Of a DNA stretch of 64,000 nt, positions 45,396 through 56,263 are shown piece after piece. The notes beneath the pieces were generated by a model. The model did no database searches, was not told where the DNA came from, and worked only from the letters and a program-made list of their open reading frames with translations. Origin of the DNA: Amanita rubescens (taxonomy: Eukaryota; Basidiomycota; Agaricomycetes; Agaricales; Amanitaceae). The stretch's first letter is position 1, and the number at the start of each line of letters is the position of its first letter. The DNA is taken from NCBI GenBank assembly GCA_015039365.1, contig WION01000109.1, positions 1 through 64,000 on the forward strand. Reading direction: 5' to 3'. The translations under genes and the position numbers were made by a program.

Positions 45396-46241
45396 ATGAG
45401 CACTCAGGCAGGACCAGGCCCCGACAACACGTTAGATGCATCCTTGGTCATGTTAACGGCGCTGAGAGACGCATGTGAAGTGCCGACTGCGCGCATCGCT
45501 GCAGATATCGCTGCAGATCTCGTTAGTGCTGTTCAGGTTCGCCGGCTTGGCGTTGTTGTAAAAAGGTTACAGCAGTGCTGAAATGATTGTAGAGCGCAAG
45601 ACAAAACAAAAAAGGTTTCAAAAGACTAGCGGAAGATTCGAACGAGCTAGTCATTGCAATTATTGAGAATATTCCGAACGCGGCAGACGTGCCAAGTGAT
45701 CTGGTTAAAAATTTGGGACAACTCGTCCAGTAGGTCTTTCCGCCGCCTACAACTGAAAGCGAGTTCTCAACGACGCTATTGGCATCGATAGCACTCTGGC
45801 CTCGATCCAAATATTCGCCCGTAAGAGCGCCTCTAGACCTTTCATCAAAGCCATGCTTCATTCCCGGAGGGACGCGGTGAAGATAGAGGAATACAGGGAG
45901 AGGGTGAAGCAGTCAATGAGAGTTTTTCACGTCGGTATCGTTTTACTCTCGCAGCGCGTCAACGCACTGACAACGTGGCGTGCGGACAGCTGCAATCTGG
46001 AATCAATCTCTGCGTCACGGTCGCGAAGATAGAGTCTCAGCTCGAGTTGCTGGAAGAGTTCAAAAAGGGAGCAACCTCTGGTACCAGCGTGCCAAGCATG
46101 GACGCGAGCGCATCTGTCGGGGCGCTGCTCCCACTCAGAATTCCCGGGCAGATTGACTCTGCCAAGGGATTAGTCACAATCACGACTATCCCAGGCGATA
46201 GGGCGGAAACCGTAATAGGAAACGGCACGTCGAGCGGGTAA
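45396..46241 (+). CDS. MLKL-NTD-like helical-bundle protein, 222 aa (cluster member 1)
   Basis: Exons 45396-45536, 45593-45729, 45792-45930 and 45990-46241 join into 222 codons plus stop. The start is the ATG of MSTQAGPGP. The N-terminal 140 residues have the pattern of the four-helix MLKL_NTD/HeLo-like domain of basidiomycetes: MLTALRDACEVPTARIAADI (exon 1), RQNKKGFKRLAEDSNELVIA with PSDLVKNLGQLVQ (exon 2), and FARKSASRPFIKAMLHSRRD then EEYRERVKQSMRVF (exon 3). The last exon starts LQSGINLCVTVAKIESQLEL. Family knowledge: such domains insert in membranes during regulated cell death. The tail (residues about 165-222) has no Asn-rich region and ends in a small hydrophobic/Gly stretch, so it differs from its neighbours. 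It is the only member on the plus strand. Function in cell death is inferred. Confidence 0.75.
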
Positions 46242-48417
46242 ATTGCTGCGGCAGGAGATGATTGCGCTTAGACCACGATCCCCATCCTGCGATAGCTGTG
46301 TAGCTACTATATTGTTGCGTGTTTGTATTACCGTGATGACAGTATTTACGTCGTATACTGGATAATCGATTGTTATCATGCGGCGGAGACGCAGGGGGGA
46401 ACGAGGTCCGAATTACGTACATGCTTGTGCGGCATCTCCACAGGCAACGTTCGGGCCAAAATCCTTCCACACACGTAACAGCTTTCCAATCCAATGACGA
46501 TGCACTTGAGCAGAGAGATGCGTCGGAGACGCTGTGAGCATACGAAGAGGACGAAACTGAGGCGAATGAGGGAAGGAAGGAATGAGGCAGGCTGCTGCAG
46601 CGTCGTTTGTCAAGTGAGGGCTGTGCCTTTTTATCCGGACGGCATGAACACATCACACGCTCTTCACATAGAGTGCTCTAATGCAGACAATCGTATCGGG
46701 AATGTCAAGGTCATTCCCAGAATATTGCATGTTCGTCTTTTTCGCCATGCCAACTTCCTTGTCTTACCCTGAATGACGCGGCCCCGAACACTTTTGATTC
46801 AACAAAGACATTAGCATGCCTCACAACCATGTAAAGATTCCTTACTCGTCACAACCGGAAATTCCTTGACAAAAAGTTCAGACAACAAACAAAACGAGGC
46901 TGTTGTTTTACGTAAATCCACGTGCAGGGGTGTGATGAGAATGATGGATGAACTGAAATGGAAAGGTGACTTCCCTCACTAAATCAAGACGTTGGCTCGG
47001 GAAATGTCGTGACAAAAAACGTAGAATCAGGATGGCACCGTGTCTCTGTATTTACACTCACATTTTCCTTATCCTAAACTCTGGAGGCGGTGCAAAAAAC
47101 AAGAGATGCAATGGTTAGGAGGCCGCTGCATAACACGTTCTGCAAACGACCAGTTCGAGTACGGTACAGGCCATCCTGGATTTGTATATGCAGGTGACTT
47201 GAGCAGACTGTGCTGTGTTCGTAAACCCGATCCTATCTCGGATAAACTAGAGCGCATCGCCCATACAAGGCTTTTCGATCATGTTAGTGGTGCTATAAAA
47301 ATCAAGTCAGGACCAACATGTTTGGAGGGGCAGATAATAGAAATTCAAAACGTCCCCAGATCGATTTGCAAGGCCAGATCCGCTGCGCGAAGAAACTGTA
47401 CAACGGTATTGTGTCCCTGGGCGCCTATCAGATCGGCTGGGTACGCAGGAGCAGCTCCTAGTGATCGGGCGGCCTCTCACCTGAGCTGTCGCCACGTGAA
47501 ACGCCAGACATGTGTTAAAGACATCAAGAATCTCATGGGGATAGACATAAGCGAAGTCTAAAGCGGGTAAGATAAACGTACAGGAATAACAAGGCGTTTT
47601 TCCGTGGCAGGCGATGTGGGAACTGCCAATGTGGAAATATGGCAATTCTAGGAGAGCCGAGGCACGAGGCGGTGCGTAGAATGTACTACGTCACGGTGTG
47701 AGATAGTGAAGTGGCTGTGCAGCCTGTGCCACGAGACGGCGAGACTCGACGTGACCGACTCCAGCCTAATCGCTCTCGTGACGCGCCAATGCCATTAGAG
47801 CTGCTCGATTGCGTTACAGCTGTACTGCCTCTTTGCCCTCGACACCGTAATCACACGGCGGTCTGACAGTTGACTAGATGGAAGATCGGATGCACCGAGC
47901 GATCTGGTCAAGAAGTTATACGCTCTCGGGGAAAGATGCGTCCTGCAACCGTTTTATTTAAAATTCAATAAAAGCATGACTCAGACTCTCCCCCAGGCAT
48001 GGTTTCGATTTCCCGCTGCCAGCTCGGCTGCAACGCCAGGAGTTCTTTGTCGTTCGTTCATAACTGACCGGCTTTTGTCCGCACCAGAGGCATTCAAAGT
48101 AGGAATGAGAGCCATTCCTTCAAGTACACAAGCACCGATATCTGGGTCCTACTATGTTATCAAGCGTTCTATACTGCTTGGGTATCATGTTTTTCTGCGG
48201 AATGGCGCAATCATCATGTTATTTCTATGACATTTTCGAAAATGACATTCAATTCGACGGGGTATACTAAATGGAGAATAATTAGCATCATTCAGAAATA
48301 CATTGGAGAATTTCTACGATGAGGGGCACCTGCGTTTGGGTCACGACAGGCTTAGTTCCTCAGCAATGGAGATGAAAATAGTCAAGATCGAATGCGAAGA
48401 AATATAAGTGCAACACT
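46242..48417. other. Intergenic; duplicated block and a possible MLKL-like scrap
   Basis: About 46830-47560 is the partner of 39650-40330. Near 47895-47940 the plus strand reads APSDLVKKLYALG, close to PSDLVKNLGQL in exon 2 of the gene at 45396, which may be a decayed exon. No complete gene is seen. Confidence 0.4.
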
Positions 48418-49591
48418 CTACGACGACCGACCCATATTATTCACATTATTTGATCCAAAGTTAATGCCGGACGCGCCCGAAAAGTTGACGTTTTCTCCCA
48501 TCTTGACAGAATAATCGTTCGTCACGGTATCTCCCCCACGATTGTAGTTGTTATTGACTGTCGAAGTGTTATTCTTATTCACGGTGCTGTTCGTGTAGGT
48601 ATTGTTTGAGTCGCTGTTGTTCGTGACGTTGTAGACTTGGTTCATCTCGATATCCCCTCGTGTACGGTTTATCTTCATACCGGCCCAGGGGTTGGGGCTG
48701 CCGCCTGCACCGCTAAAATCAAAGCCCGACGCCGGTTTAACACTGGGGCCAGGACCAGGACTAGGACCAGGACCAGGACTAGGATCAGGACCGGGGCCGG
48801 GGCCAGGCGTCGGATTAGGATCGGGACTAGAGCCTTTTGATTGGCCGTTGGGCTCTGCTTTGTCCTTATTCTCAAGCATCTCGAGCATCTTCCCATTGTG
48901 CGCAACCAATTTGTGCACCATAACCTGGAGGCTAATGTCTGTCTGAAACTATAATAATAATCATGAGTTCGCCGCCATGCCATTTCCCGCGACATACTCA
49001 CCCCAAATGTACCTAAAGATTGCTGCAACTTCTGTCGATAGCCTTGTATCTGTCCTGCATCCACTCCAGCCCGTACGAAAGCCGAGAATTTGTTCCTAGA
49101 AGTGCCTTTTTCTGCAAACGCCTTAACATCAAAAAGGACACTAAGTGGACATGGGTCAAACCAAACTCCATAACATGCCACTCGAACCCGACCCACCTTA
49201 AAATACGGTCAAGCTGTTCCACTAGCCCCGGTGGCACGTCCTCCGCCTTTTCCACATTTCGATTCGCACAAAAAATCACGTACACCAACTCTCTCGAATC
49301 ATCCGCGAGCCCCTCAAAGCCAGCTTTATTTCCTTTCACTGCCTATATGTGGAGAACACCCAGTCGTCGTCAGCTATACGCCCAAGATCGATCATGTAAA
49401 CACACCTGAACCATTTTCGTTATCTCCAACGCCAGATTTGCAGCCTGTGCTAACCCGGGGACAGGTGATGCTCCTGCAACGGCTTGCAATGTCTGCAATA
49501 CAGTGGCCGCTACACTAAGCCCAACATCAGCAGCATCCGATGCTCTGGACGCGGCTTTTGCTTTTGCTTTTTCACCGCTGAGGCGGGTCAT
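48418..49591 (-). CDS. MLKL-NTD-like helical-bundle protein with Asn-rich tail, 333 aa (cluster member 2)
   Basis: Minus-strand exons 49591-49406, 49342-49197, 49140-49002 and 48948-48418 join into 333 codons plus stop, all with GT-AG introns. The start is MTRLSGEKAK. Residues about 20-165 form the helical bundle: VLQTLQAVAGASPVPGLAQA, KGNKAGFEGLADDSRELVYV, FAEKGTSRNKFSAFVRAGVD and QGYRQKLQQSLGTFGFQTDI. A Pro/Gly linker made of GPGP repeats spans about 199-228, encoded by a ggaccaggacta microsatellite. Residues about 263-293 are almost only Asn, Thr, Ser, Val and Tyr. The C-terminus holds SVKMGENVNFSGASGINFG (304-322), shared with member 3. Family knowledge: fungal HeLo-type domains are often coupled to amyloid or low-complexity tails. 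A cell-death effector switched by its tail is my inference. Confidence 0.8.
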
Positions 49592-50257
49592 CGATTATGT
49601 TCTCGTGTCAATAGCGATGTATCTGGGTTTGATCCTGACGGAAGAAAGGACGAAGGGGCAAGGCAAGGTGATGAAAGAAGAGTGGCGGAAACAACGAGGC
49701 TGTGGCATTATTTTTGAATGTCAGGTGATGATCATCTCGCCTACTAGCGCCTAGTACGGGACGCGAACCAGATCCTGAGTGATACCACGTGGATGTACGA
49801 CCAAACGGACGCTTTTGACTTTTTTTGTCGGGTTAATGCGATAGGGCATAGTAGCGTAAAGGTCGTTTGAAACTTGAAAGTCTTCAGAGAGCGGCATTAA
49901 TGTTACATGTCACACGTCACACGTTTGACTGGCATAGTGGCACTTCCATCGTTAACGATATACAGTACGTGCACGCAGGCATGCTCATGCTTGCAGAACG
50001 TGATTATCGTGTTATATGACTGAGAGTTCAATATGATAAATCATTTTTCAATCTTTGCCTCCCTAGCACTGAACGTGTTTTTCGGTGTTCGAACTCAATG
50101 GCATCATCGAGCTTTTGCGATTTCAATACAAGTCGGCTGTTTGAGTAAAATCGAACGAATATGTTTGCGACACAATTACTACCATCTTTGGTGGTTTCAA
50201 ACATGCACATAATGATAGTACTGGAAGGGACGAAACGCTAGGATGAGATAACCAGCC

Positions 50258-51336
50258 TTAAGACGTCTTACTGATGTTCCAAGTCACGGAGGGCGACCCC
50301 CCGAAATTGAACCCGTATGCTCCCGCAAAACTTACCCCTTCTCCCACATGTACAGAATTGTCATGTTTCACCCACGCTTTGTCGTGGCCAGCGCTGCCAT
50401 TGACTGTCGTGGTGGAGGCATCGTTAACGACCCGACTGCCTGTGCGCTCTTTACCCGAATTGGTTTCATTCTGCTCGACGTTGCTCCTCGTAGTGGATAC
50501 ACTCCTACTACCGCTTTTGCTGACAAGATTGGGACTAGAATTGGGACTAGGAGCGGTGTCCCCGTTGCGCTCCACGCCAACCCGTTCCTCTGGTAACTCG
50601 GGCTCGGGTATCTTTGCCTGTCGTGCAACCAACTTAAATACCATAACTTTGAGATTGATATCCGTCTATGACAATAAACGTCAGTTCTTGCCGCGCGGAT
50701 GCTTCTCACAAGGCACGTACTCCAAATTGACTTGCGCACTGTTGTAGCAGCATCTGCCGGTAGCTTTGTATCTGTTCCGCATCCCCTTCAGCCGACATCA
50801 AAGCTGAGAACAAGCTCCTCGATGAACTTTTCTCTGCGAACTCTTTCACCTGAATCAGAATACTAGATAAACATTAGTCAGCCAATGAAAGTCGATAACA
50901 TGCAATCTGATTTAAGTTTCGAGACCCACTTTAAAACTTGGTCAAGATGATTCATCAGGTCAAGTGGTACATTCATCTCCCTTCCCACATCTTGAACCGC
51001 GCAAGAAATAACAAAAACCAACTCTCTCGCATCACACGCGAGCCCCTCAAAGTTATCTTTATTTCCCTTAGCTGTCTACACTTTCCACGCATACCAAAGC
51101 CAGAGGATAATACCCAATGCATCGTCAGCTATACCCTCAGTTTCGATCACGTAAACTAAACACACCTGAATTGTAGTCGTTATCTCCAATGTCAGTTTCG
51201 CAGATTGTTTTAACGCAGGGATAGGTGATGTCCCTGCAATATTTTCTAATGTCTTCAACACCACGGCCGCTACATCAAGCTCGACATCATTCGTCGTGTC
51301 CGACGGTTTGGGCGTGGCCTTTTCATCATGGGCCAT
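50258..51336 (-). CDS. MLKL-NTD-like helical-bundle protein, 288 aa (cluster member 3)
   Basis: Exons 51336-51166, 51075-50930, 50862-50721 and 50665-50258 join into 288 codons plus stop. The start is MAHDEKATPK. The bundle shows VVLKTLENIAGTSPIPALKQ, KGNKDNFEGLACDARELVFV, VKEFAEKSSSRSLFSALMSA and YRQMLLQQCASQFG, each at the same place relative to introns as in members 2 and 4. Exon 2 is again 146 bp. After TDINLKVMVFKLVARQAK the tail is Ser/Asn/Thr-rich and ends with SVHVGEGVSFAGAYGFNFG (residues 257-275) and then SPSVTWNIS. This motif matches the tail of member 2 at most positions, although the sequence between bundle and motif is unrelated. It lies about 670 bp upstream of member 2 on the same strand. 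Confidence 0.8.
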
Positions 51337-51824
51337 TGATTAGGTTCTCGTGATGATAGCAATGTATCTGAAAAAACGAGGGGCCAAATCAAGGAGACAA
51401 GAAGATGAGGTGGTGGAAACAACGAGGCTGTGAATATCAGGTGACGATCTCGGGCTAGGCCTAGCGCTGGCTGCATTGCTGTGAACCACTGTGGACGGCG
51501 CCACGTGGACGTTGTATCTTTGACCATAAACTCAACGATTGTCACTCTTGATGTGAATTATGTCACACGTTCACACAGGGATGATGCATGGCCTAAAGGA
51601 AGGCTTTGAATTTCTCGACATGGAAGGATATCGCTTTCCTGAGTGGATCGGCACCACGGTCTACAGCAGCAGCACTTCTTAGATCACGGGTATCAAGATT
51701 GACATTTCTCGGTCATAAATCAATTTTGTCGTTCTGGTTCAGAAGCTCAAAAACATCGTGTGAATCTATAATGACATATCCAAGAAAGCGCAGCTTCCTC
51801 CCGCGAAACAGACTATTGCAAAAC

Positions 51825-52848
51825 CTAAGATCTACCCTTATTAGTCACCAATTTCGTCGTCGCTACAGTGTTATTTCCGGCATTCAATGTACTATTGGTC
51901 GCCGCGTTGTGCGAACTCATGTTTGTCATGGTCTTGCCAGGGGTTTTGTTGGGCGCCACATCCTCCGCAGCAGTTGTTACTTTAACTGGCCCCCTAGTCG
52001 GGATTTGAGAATCGGGGGTTCTGGGTGGGGGTATCGTCGACGGGCTTGTGCTCCTACTTGGATCCGGTGTTTTTCTGCGTTCGATCTCTTTCTTCATCTC
52101 GACCTGTTGTGATGCTAGCTTTGCCACGGTTTCGTGGAGGCTGATATCTGGTTGAAGCTAGAGGCACACCAATCGAATTGTCAATGCGATCATCCATTGG
52201 CGAAAGAAATACTTACACCAAAGACCCTCATAAACTGTTTCAACTTCTCTCTGTGGTCTTTTATCCTCCCAGAATCTGCGTTGGAACAGAGCATGGCTTT
52301 GAAGAAATTCCTGGATGCGCCTTTTTGTGCGAACTTTTGAGCAGAGGTAAGCGCGCTACTCATACAAATTAAGATTATTTCACCGAGCCTGTACGATGAA
52401 AGAACTTACTTGACAAGGTGTTGGAGATTCTCAGTTAAGTTGCCTGGTACCTCCTCCACACTCAAGACGTCCTGATTGGCACGGACAATCACATAAACGA
52501 GTTCGCACGACTCCTCTCCAAGCCTCTTGAATCCGCCTTTGTTGCTTCTTGCTTTCTACTCCCCGTTATTGATGACTACCATGAGATGTGTTTAGCGTAA
52601 CTGACCTGTACAACTCCAGCGATGTTTACCGCAATCCCGGCAGCGTCGGATAAGAATGGGACAGGTGGGATATTGGATGCATCTCTAAGCGTCGTCAATA
52701 CAATTGAAGTTACGTCTAATGAGACGTCGACGGCGTCCGAGCCCGATCCAACACCCGTTTCGGATGTACCGATGCTTTCATTTGCTTCTTGTATAGAAGA
52801 AGTGGAGGAAGCGAGGACAGTAGGGCGAGTTTTCGTGGCTTTAGTCAT
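51825..52848 (-). CDS. MLKL-NTD-like helical-bundle protein, 286 aa (cluster member 4)
   Basis: Exons 52848-52606, 52555-52410, 52355-52217 and 52157-51825 join into 286 codons plus stop. The start MTKATKTRPTVL gives an N-terminal extension of about 25 residues relative to members 2 and 3. The bundle reads SIVLTTLRDASNIPPVPFLS, RSNKGGFKRLGEESCELVYV, FAQKGASRNFFKAMLCSNAD and HREKLKQFMRVFG; exons 2 and 3 are 146 and 139 bp, identical in length to member 2. Exon 4 starts LQPDISLHETVAKLASQQVE and leads into a Pro/Ser/Thr-rich linker, then an Asn/Thr/Ser-rich end (MTNMSSHNAATNSTLNAGNN). The shared C-terminal Gly/Phe motif of members 2 and 3 is absent. It is divergent from BUB3, 976 bp away. The broken copy at 30085 is its closest relative here. 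Confidence 0.8.
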
Positions 52849-53824
52849 GGCGTATGGCTTGAAAGAGGAAGGGGGCAGGGCGATACGTGGATTCGCCCAG
52901 AAGGAATATAAGAGAGCTTAGCTTTAGACTCCAGAACCCCCTTGACCTTCTCACGGTGGGCTGAAATGAATAGGTTGGGGAACGCACGGTGCTGTGGTTA
53001 TCGTTTGATACGTATTACTTTTACCGGTGCCTCATGGATGTCACGTTCCTGTTTCGATCGTGGTATACCTTATTCAGTGCTCCGCATCAACGCTGAAAGT
53101 CGCTGGAATGGTCTTGGTGGCCAATGTCTTATTATCAAGCATTCGAACGGAGATAGAAACTACTCACTACGCGCTCTCGTTTACAGTATCCTGGCTTTAT
53201 TAGATTCCATTCAATTAATGTTTAAGGCACGCATCGATCGAAGCACGCCTCACTCTTGCTTGGCGGTGTTCAATGTCCTGTGCTACCTACAAGTACACGT
53301 ATTACCTGCAATGTTTGGGACGGGCTGCGCATCCACAATCGATACATTTCACCACAAGCATGTTGCCGTGAGGATCAGACCCAAGACCACGCAGCAATAT
53401 GCACAATCTTAAAAGGGAAATCAACTGACCATAGACATCGGCAGTTCGCAATCATGATAAGCTCATCAGAACTTTGTTACACCAAACACTCACCAGATGT
53501 TGTTCCATGCTTATAAAACACTGGGAAATTTTCATCTACGTACCTCTGAGTTATATCAGCACAGTTTTTACCTCTGCAATAAATGACCCAGAATGTACGT
53601 GCTCACCTAAAGAGTCCCCGATATGATTTCGCGATTCATCTTCGTCCCCTGTACCAGCGCAGCGAAATTATGTCCCGCGACAGATTGACAGCGAATGAGA
53701 CATTTGAGTTGTCTCGGAGAAAGCGGCGCGGGAAACCTTTAGTTGTTGGCATCACCCTCGATATCAAACAAATAACAACAAAGAGACTTCCTCCTTCCCG
53801 TCTTACAATCCAAAAACTGTGGTC
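52849..53824. other. Intergenic between divergent MLKL-like gene and BUB3
   Basis: No supported gene. A plus-strand frame at 53583-53870 overlaps the BUB3 start in another frame and has no recognisable features. Promoters of both flanking genes must lie here, but I cannot point to specific elements. Confidence 0.4.
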
Positions 53825-55163
53825 ATGGCTGGTAAGTGTCCCTGCACCCTGCGCTCGATATTTTATCTAAACTTTATTAAATAGATGATGGAAGCTCTAT
53901 TACTTTGCCCTCGCCTCCGTTCGACAGCATTTCTCAAGTGAAATACTCGCCTTCAAACCCCGATCATCTGCTCGTTTCGTCTTGGGACACGGTGCGCAGC
54001 TTTTTCATTGTTTCACACCACCTACTCACTATATTACACGTAGCATGTACGTTTATATGAAGTCGGCGAAAGGGGAGGGAAGGACAGCGAGGCGAAAGCA
54101 AAGTTTGATCATCGAGCGGCCGTGTTGACATGCTGTTTCTCGGATGGAGCTCACGGTTACAGCGGAGGCTTGGACACTGCTGTTAGAGAGTCCGTAATAT
54201 AGTCTGTGCGTCCTTCATGGCTCAAATCCCTCTAACTCTTTACCTCACAGGTTGGACCTCAGAACGGAGGGAGTCAACGTCCTCGGAAGCCACAATGATG
54301 CTGTTTCAACGATGACGTGGTCCCCGGAGTCAAGTACGCAGTTTATCCAATATTTCAACGACGGACGTATGACCATTCCACTAGGTACACTCATAACCGG
54401 TTCCTGGGATCGCACATTGCGATTGTGGGATTCGCGGTCTCCAACGCCGCAACAATCTTCACACTCAACTCCAGAGCGCATATATCAGATCGACCATGTC
54501 AATAACACTGTAGTCGTGGCCATGGCAAGCCGATTGTTCCACATCTACGACATCCGTAGAATGGACGCGCCTAGCCTCACACGCGAGAGTAGCTTAAAAT
54601 ACATGACCAGATCGCTGGCATGTATGCCAACCGGTGAAGGTAAGAGAAGAACGTTCACATATTCGTTTGATTTACATTATATGCAGGCTACGCCACTGCT
54701 TCCGTTGAGGGGAGGATCGCTGTCGAGTATTTCGATCCTGCACCTGAAGCTCAGGATAAGAAATACGCTTTCAAATGCCACCGACAAACGATTGATGATG
54801 TCGATCACGTTTGGCCCGTCAATGCTCTTGCGTTCCACCCAACGTACGCGTATTTCTCACTCTCCTAATGCTGAGACTAATTTTTATGACATCCACGATA
54901 GCTACAACACGTTTTCATCTGGCGGTTCGGATGGGACCGTCTCCATTTGGGATCACAAAGTCAAAAAGCGGTTACGTCAATATCCAAAATTCAATAACGC
55001 TGTTTCTTCCCTTGCGTTTAACTGTGATGGAACGAAACTTGCAATGTCTCTTAGTTATACCTGGGATGACGGAGAAGCGGGGTTGAAGACGGCTGAGAGG
55101 CCTCTGATTGTTGTTAGAAAATTGGGAGATGAGGTTAAGGTGCGAGTCAAGTGCCATGTATGA
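53825..55163 (+). CDS. BUB3: Spindle-assembly checkpoint WD40 protein Bub3
   Basis: Exons 53825-53831, 53885-53991, 54044-54189, 54251-54333, 54385-54639, 54687-54843 and 54902-55163 join into 338 codons plus stop, all GT-AG. The first exon is only 7 nt (ATGGCTG), giving [20 protein letters not shown]. Further WD40 landmarks are [89 protein letters not shown] and [15 protein letters not shown]. Family knowledge: Bub3 is a seven-bladed propeller that binds GLEBS motifs of Bub1 and Mad3/BubR1 at unattached kinetochores and delays anaphase. Length and order match fungal Bub3 proteins (about 320-350 residues), and the frame is intact, so it is probably a working single-copy gene. The C-terminus (KVRVKCHV) is a little shorter than some orthologues. 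Confidence 0.93.
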
Positions 55164-55732
55164 GGATCCACCTGACCTATTGACTTTATAGCCTAAAGGA
55201 TGGCCGGGGAACTAACATTGTGACTATTGCCTTGTATCTACGCGTCACAAGTCACCTGTTCTCATTGTACATATGTTTTCACGTGAACCAAGAAGTGAAC
55301 TCATGCCGTTTGACTTTTGGGAGTCGTTTCACCAAGCTTGGGTAACGATTGATTCCGCTTCACCGTCAGGTTCGTCTTGATATCGGACAGTTAGCAGTTT
55401 CGCAAGTTGCCGATTCTTGAAGGTTGCTAATTTGTTAGAAGCACCAGACAACACTTCCACAAGCCTCGCCTGACCGGCTGTCCCACTTTGTAATCTGTAC
55501 GAGTAGTCAAATAGATGCTGGATTCGATGGTGGCACAGTAGGCACGAGGTGCCGTCCCCTTTCGGGCTCCGGCGATGTCTCGGTCGCACCACCCAAGTCA
55601 CGTCATTAGCTCATTGTTTCAATTTGGCTCGCGTGTCTCTAAAGTTTTGTTGCGTTCTTTACCAGTTCTCATCATAGTTCGTAGCTCCCCTCTCAGTTCT
55701 GTTGTCCTAACCTGACTCTCGTTCGACCGTAG
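55164..55732. other. Intergenic, no gene seen
   Basis: Only short frames; nothing protein-like or repetitive is visible between BUB3 and the small gene at 55733. Confidence 0.5.
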
Positions 55733-56263
55733 ATGTCCACCGCCACATTTGAAAACCACTTCTTTAAACCCCTTCAACTGATTATTGATGGCCATGAGTC
55801 CAAGGAAGTGAAGGCCGGAGAAGAGTACGAGGGTCAAGCAGGATCATATTCGGTCAAATTAAATGACCTGGAGATTTTTTCTATTAAGTACGGGGGAGAG
55901 TCTGCCCTTACCATCCAGCTGTTTAAGGGACAGCCCAGAGTACGTCCAACGTCTTGGTCACAATCAAAGGATATTCGCTCATCATCTCATGCGCCGAACC
56001 ATACCTTAGCCGCAGCTCCTGCAGGTCAGAAACAAAACTGCCTCCTAACTTCATCTAGTGAAACCGGGCGAAGAAGAGTCTGTCGTGATCGAGGCAAATG
56101 GTGTTTCGGCATCTGAGCCACGTCTCCCAGGAAAGTTCTCGATCAATCACGGCAGCAGTGAGGGTTTCTTCTTTGCACGACAGAATGTCAACATCATCGC
56201 CGTGAGTTTCATAAATTCTTGGGCATCCACTCTTCATGACTGACTCTGTCCTTTCAGATCTAA
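55733..56263 (+). CDS. Small hypothetical protein, 146 aa
   Basis: Exons 55733-56024, 56059-56201 and 56258-56263 join into 146 codons plus stop; the first intron is short (34 nt) but has good borders and a ctaac branch-like motif. The start is MSTATFENHFFKPLQLIIDG. The N-terminal part reads VKAGEEYEGQAGSYSVKLND and LEIFSIKYGGESALTIQLFK; the C-terminal part reads VKPGEEESVVIEANGVSASE and INHGSSEGFFFARQNVNIIA. The two halves both contain K(A/P)GEE, and alternating hydrophobic residues suggest a small beta-sandwich. No signal peptide is visible. I do not recognise the family. An alternative in which 55940-56009 is an extra intron fails the reading frame, so the model given is preferred. Confidence 0.55.

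Noticed and set aside
46186..46656. A 156-codon minus-strand frame next to cluster member 1
   Set aside because: Ser/Cys/Arg-rich without motifs, partly antisense to the last exon of member 1.
48637..48946. Plus-strand Gly/Pro or Arg/Thr repeat frames opposite MLKL-like member 2
   Set aside because: They are antisense readings of the microsatellite that encodes the Pro/Gly linker.
53583..53870. A 95-codon plus-strand frame just upstream of BUB3
   Set aside because: It runs through the Bub3 start and its first intron in another frame and has no recognisable features; it is better seen as 5' leader.
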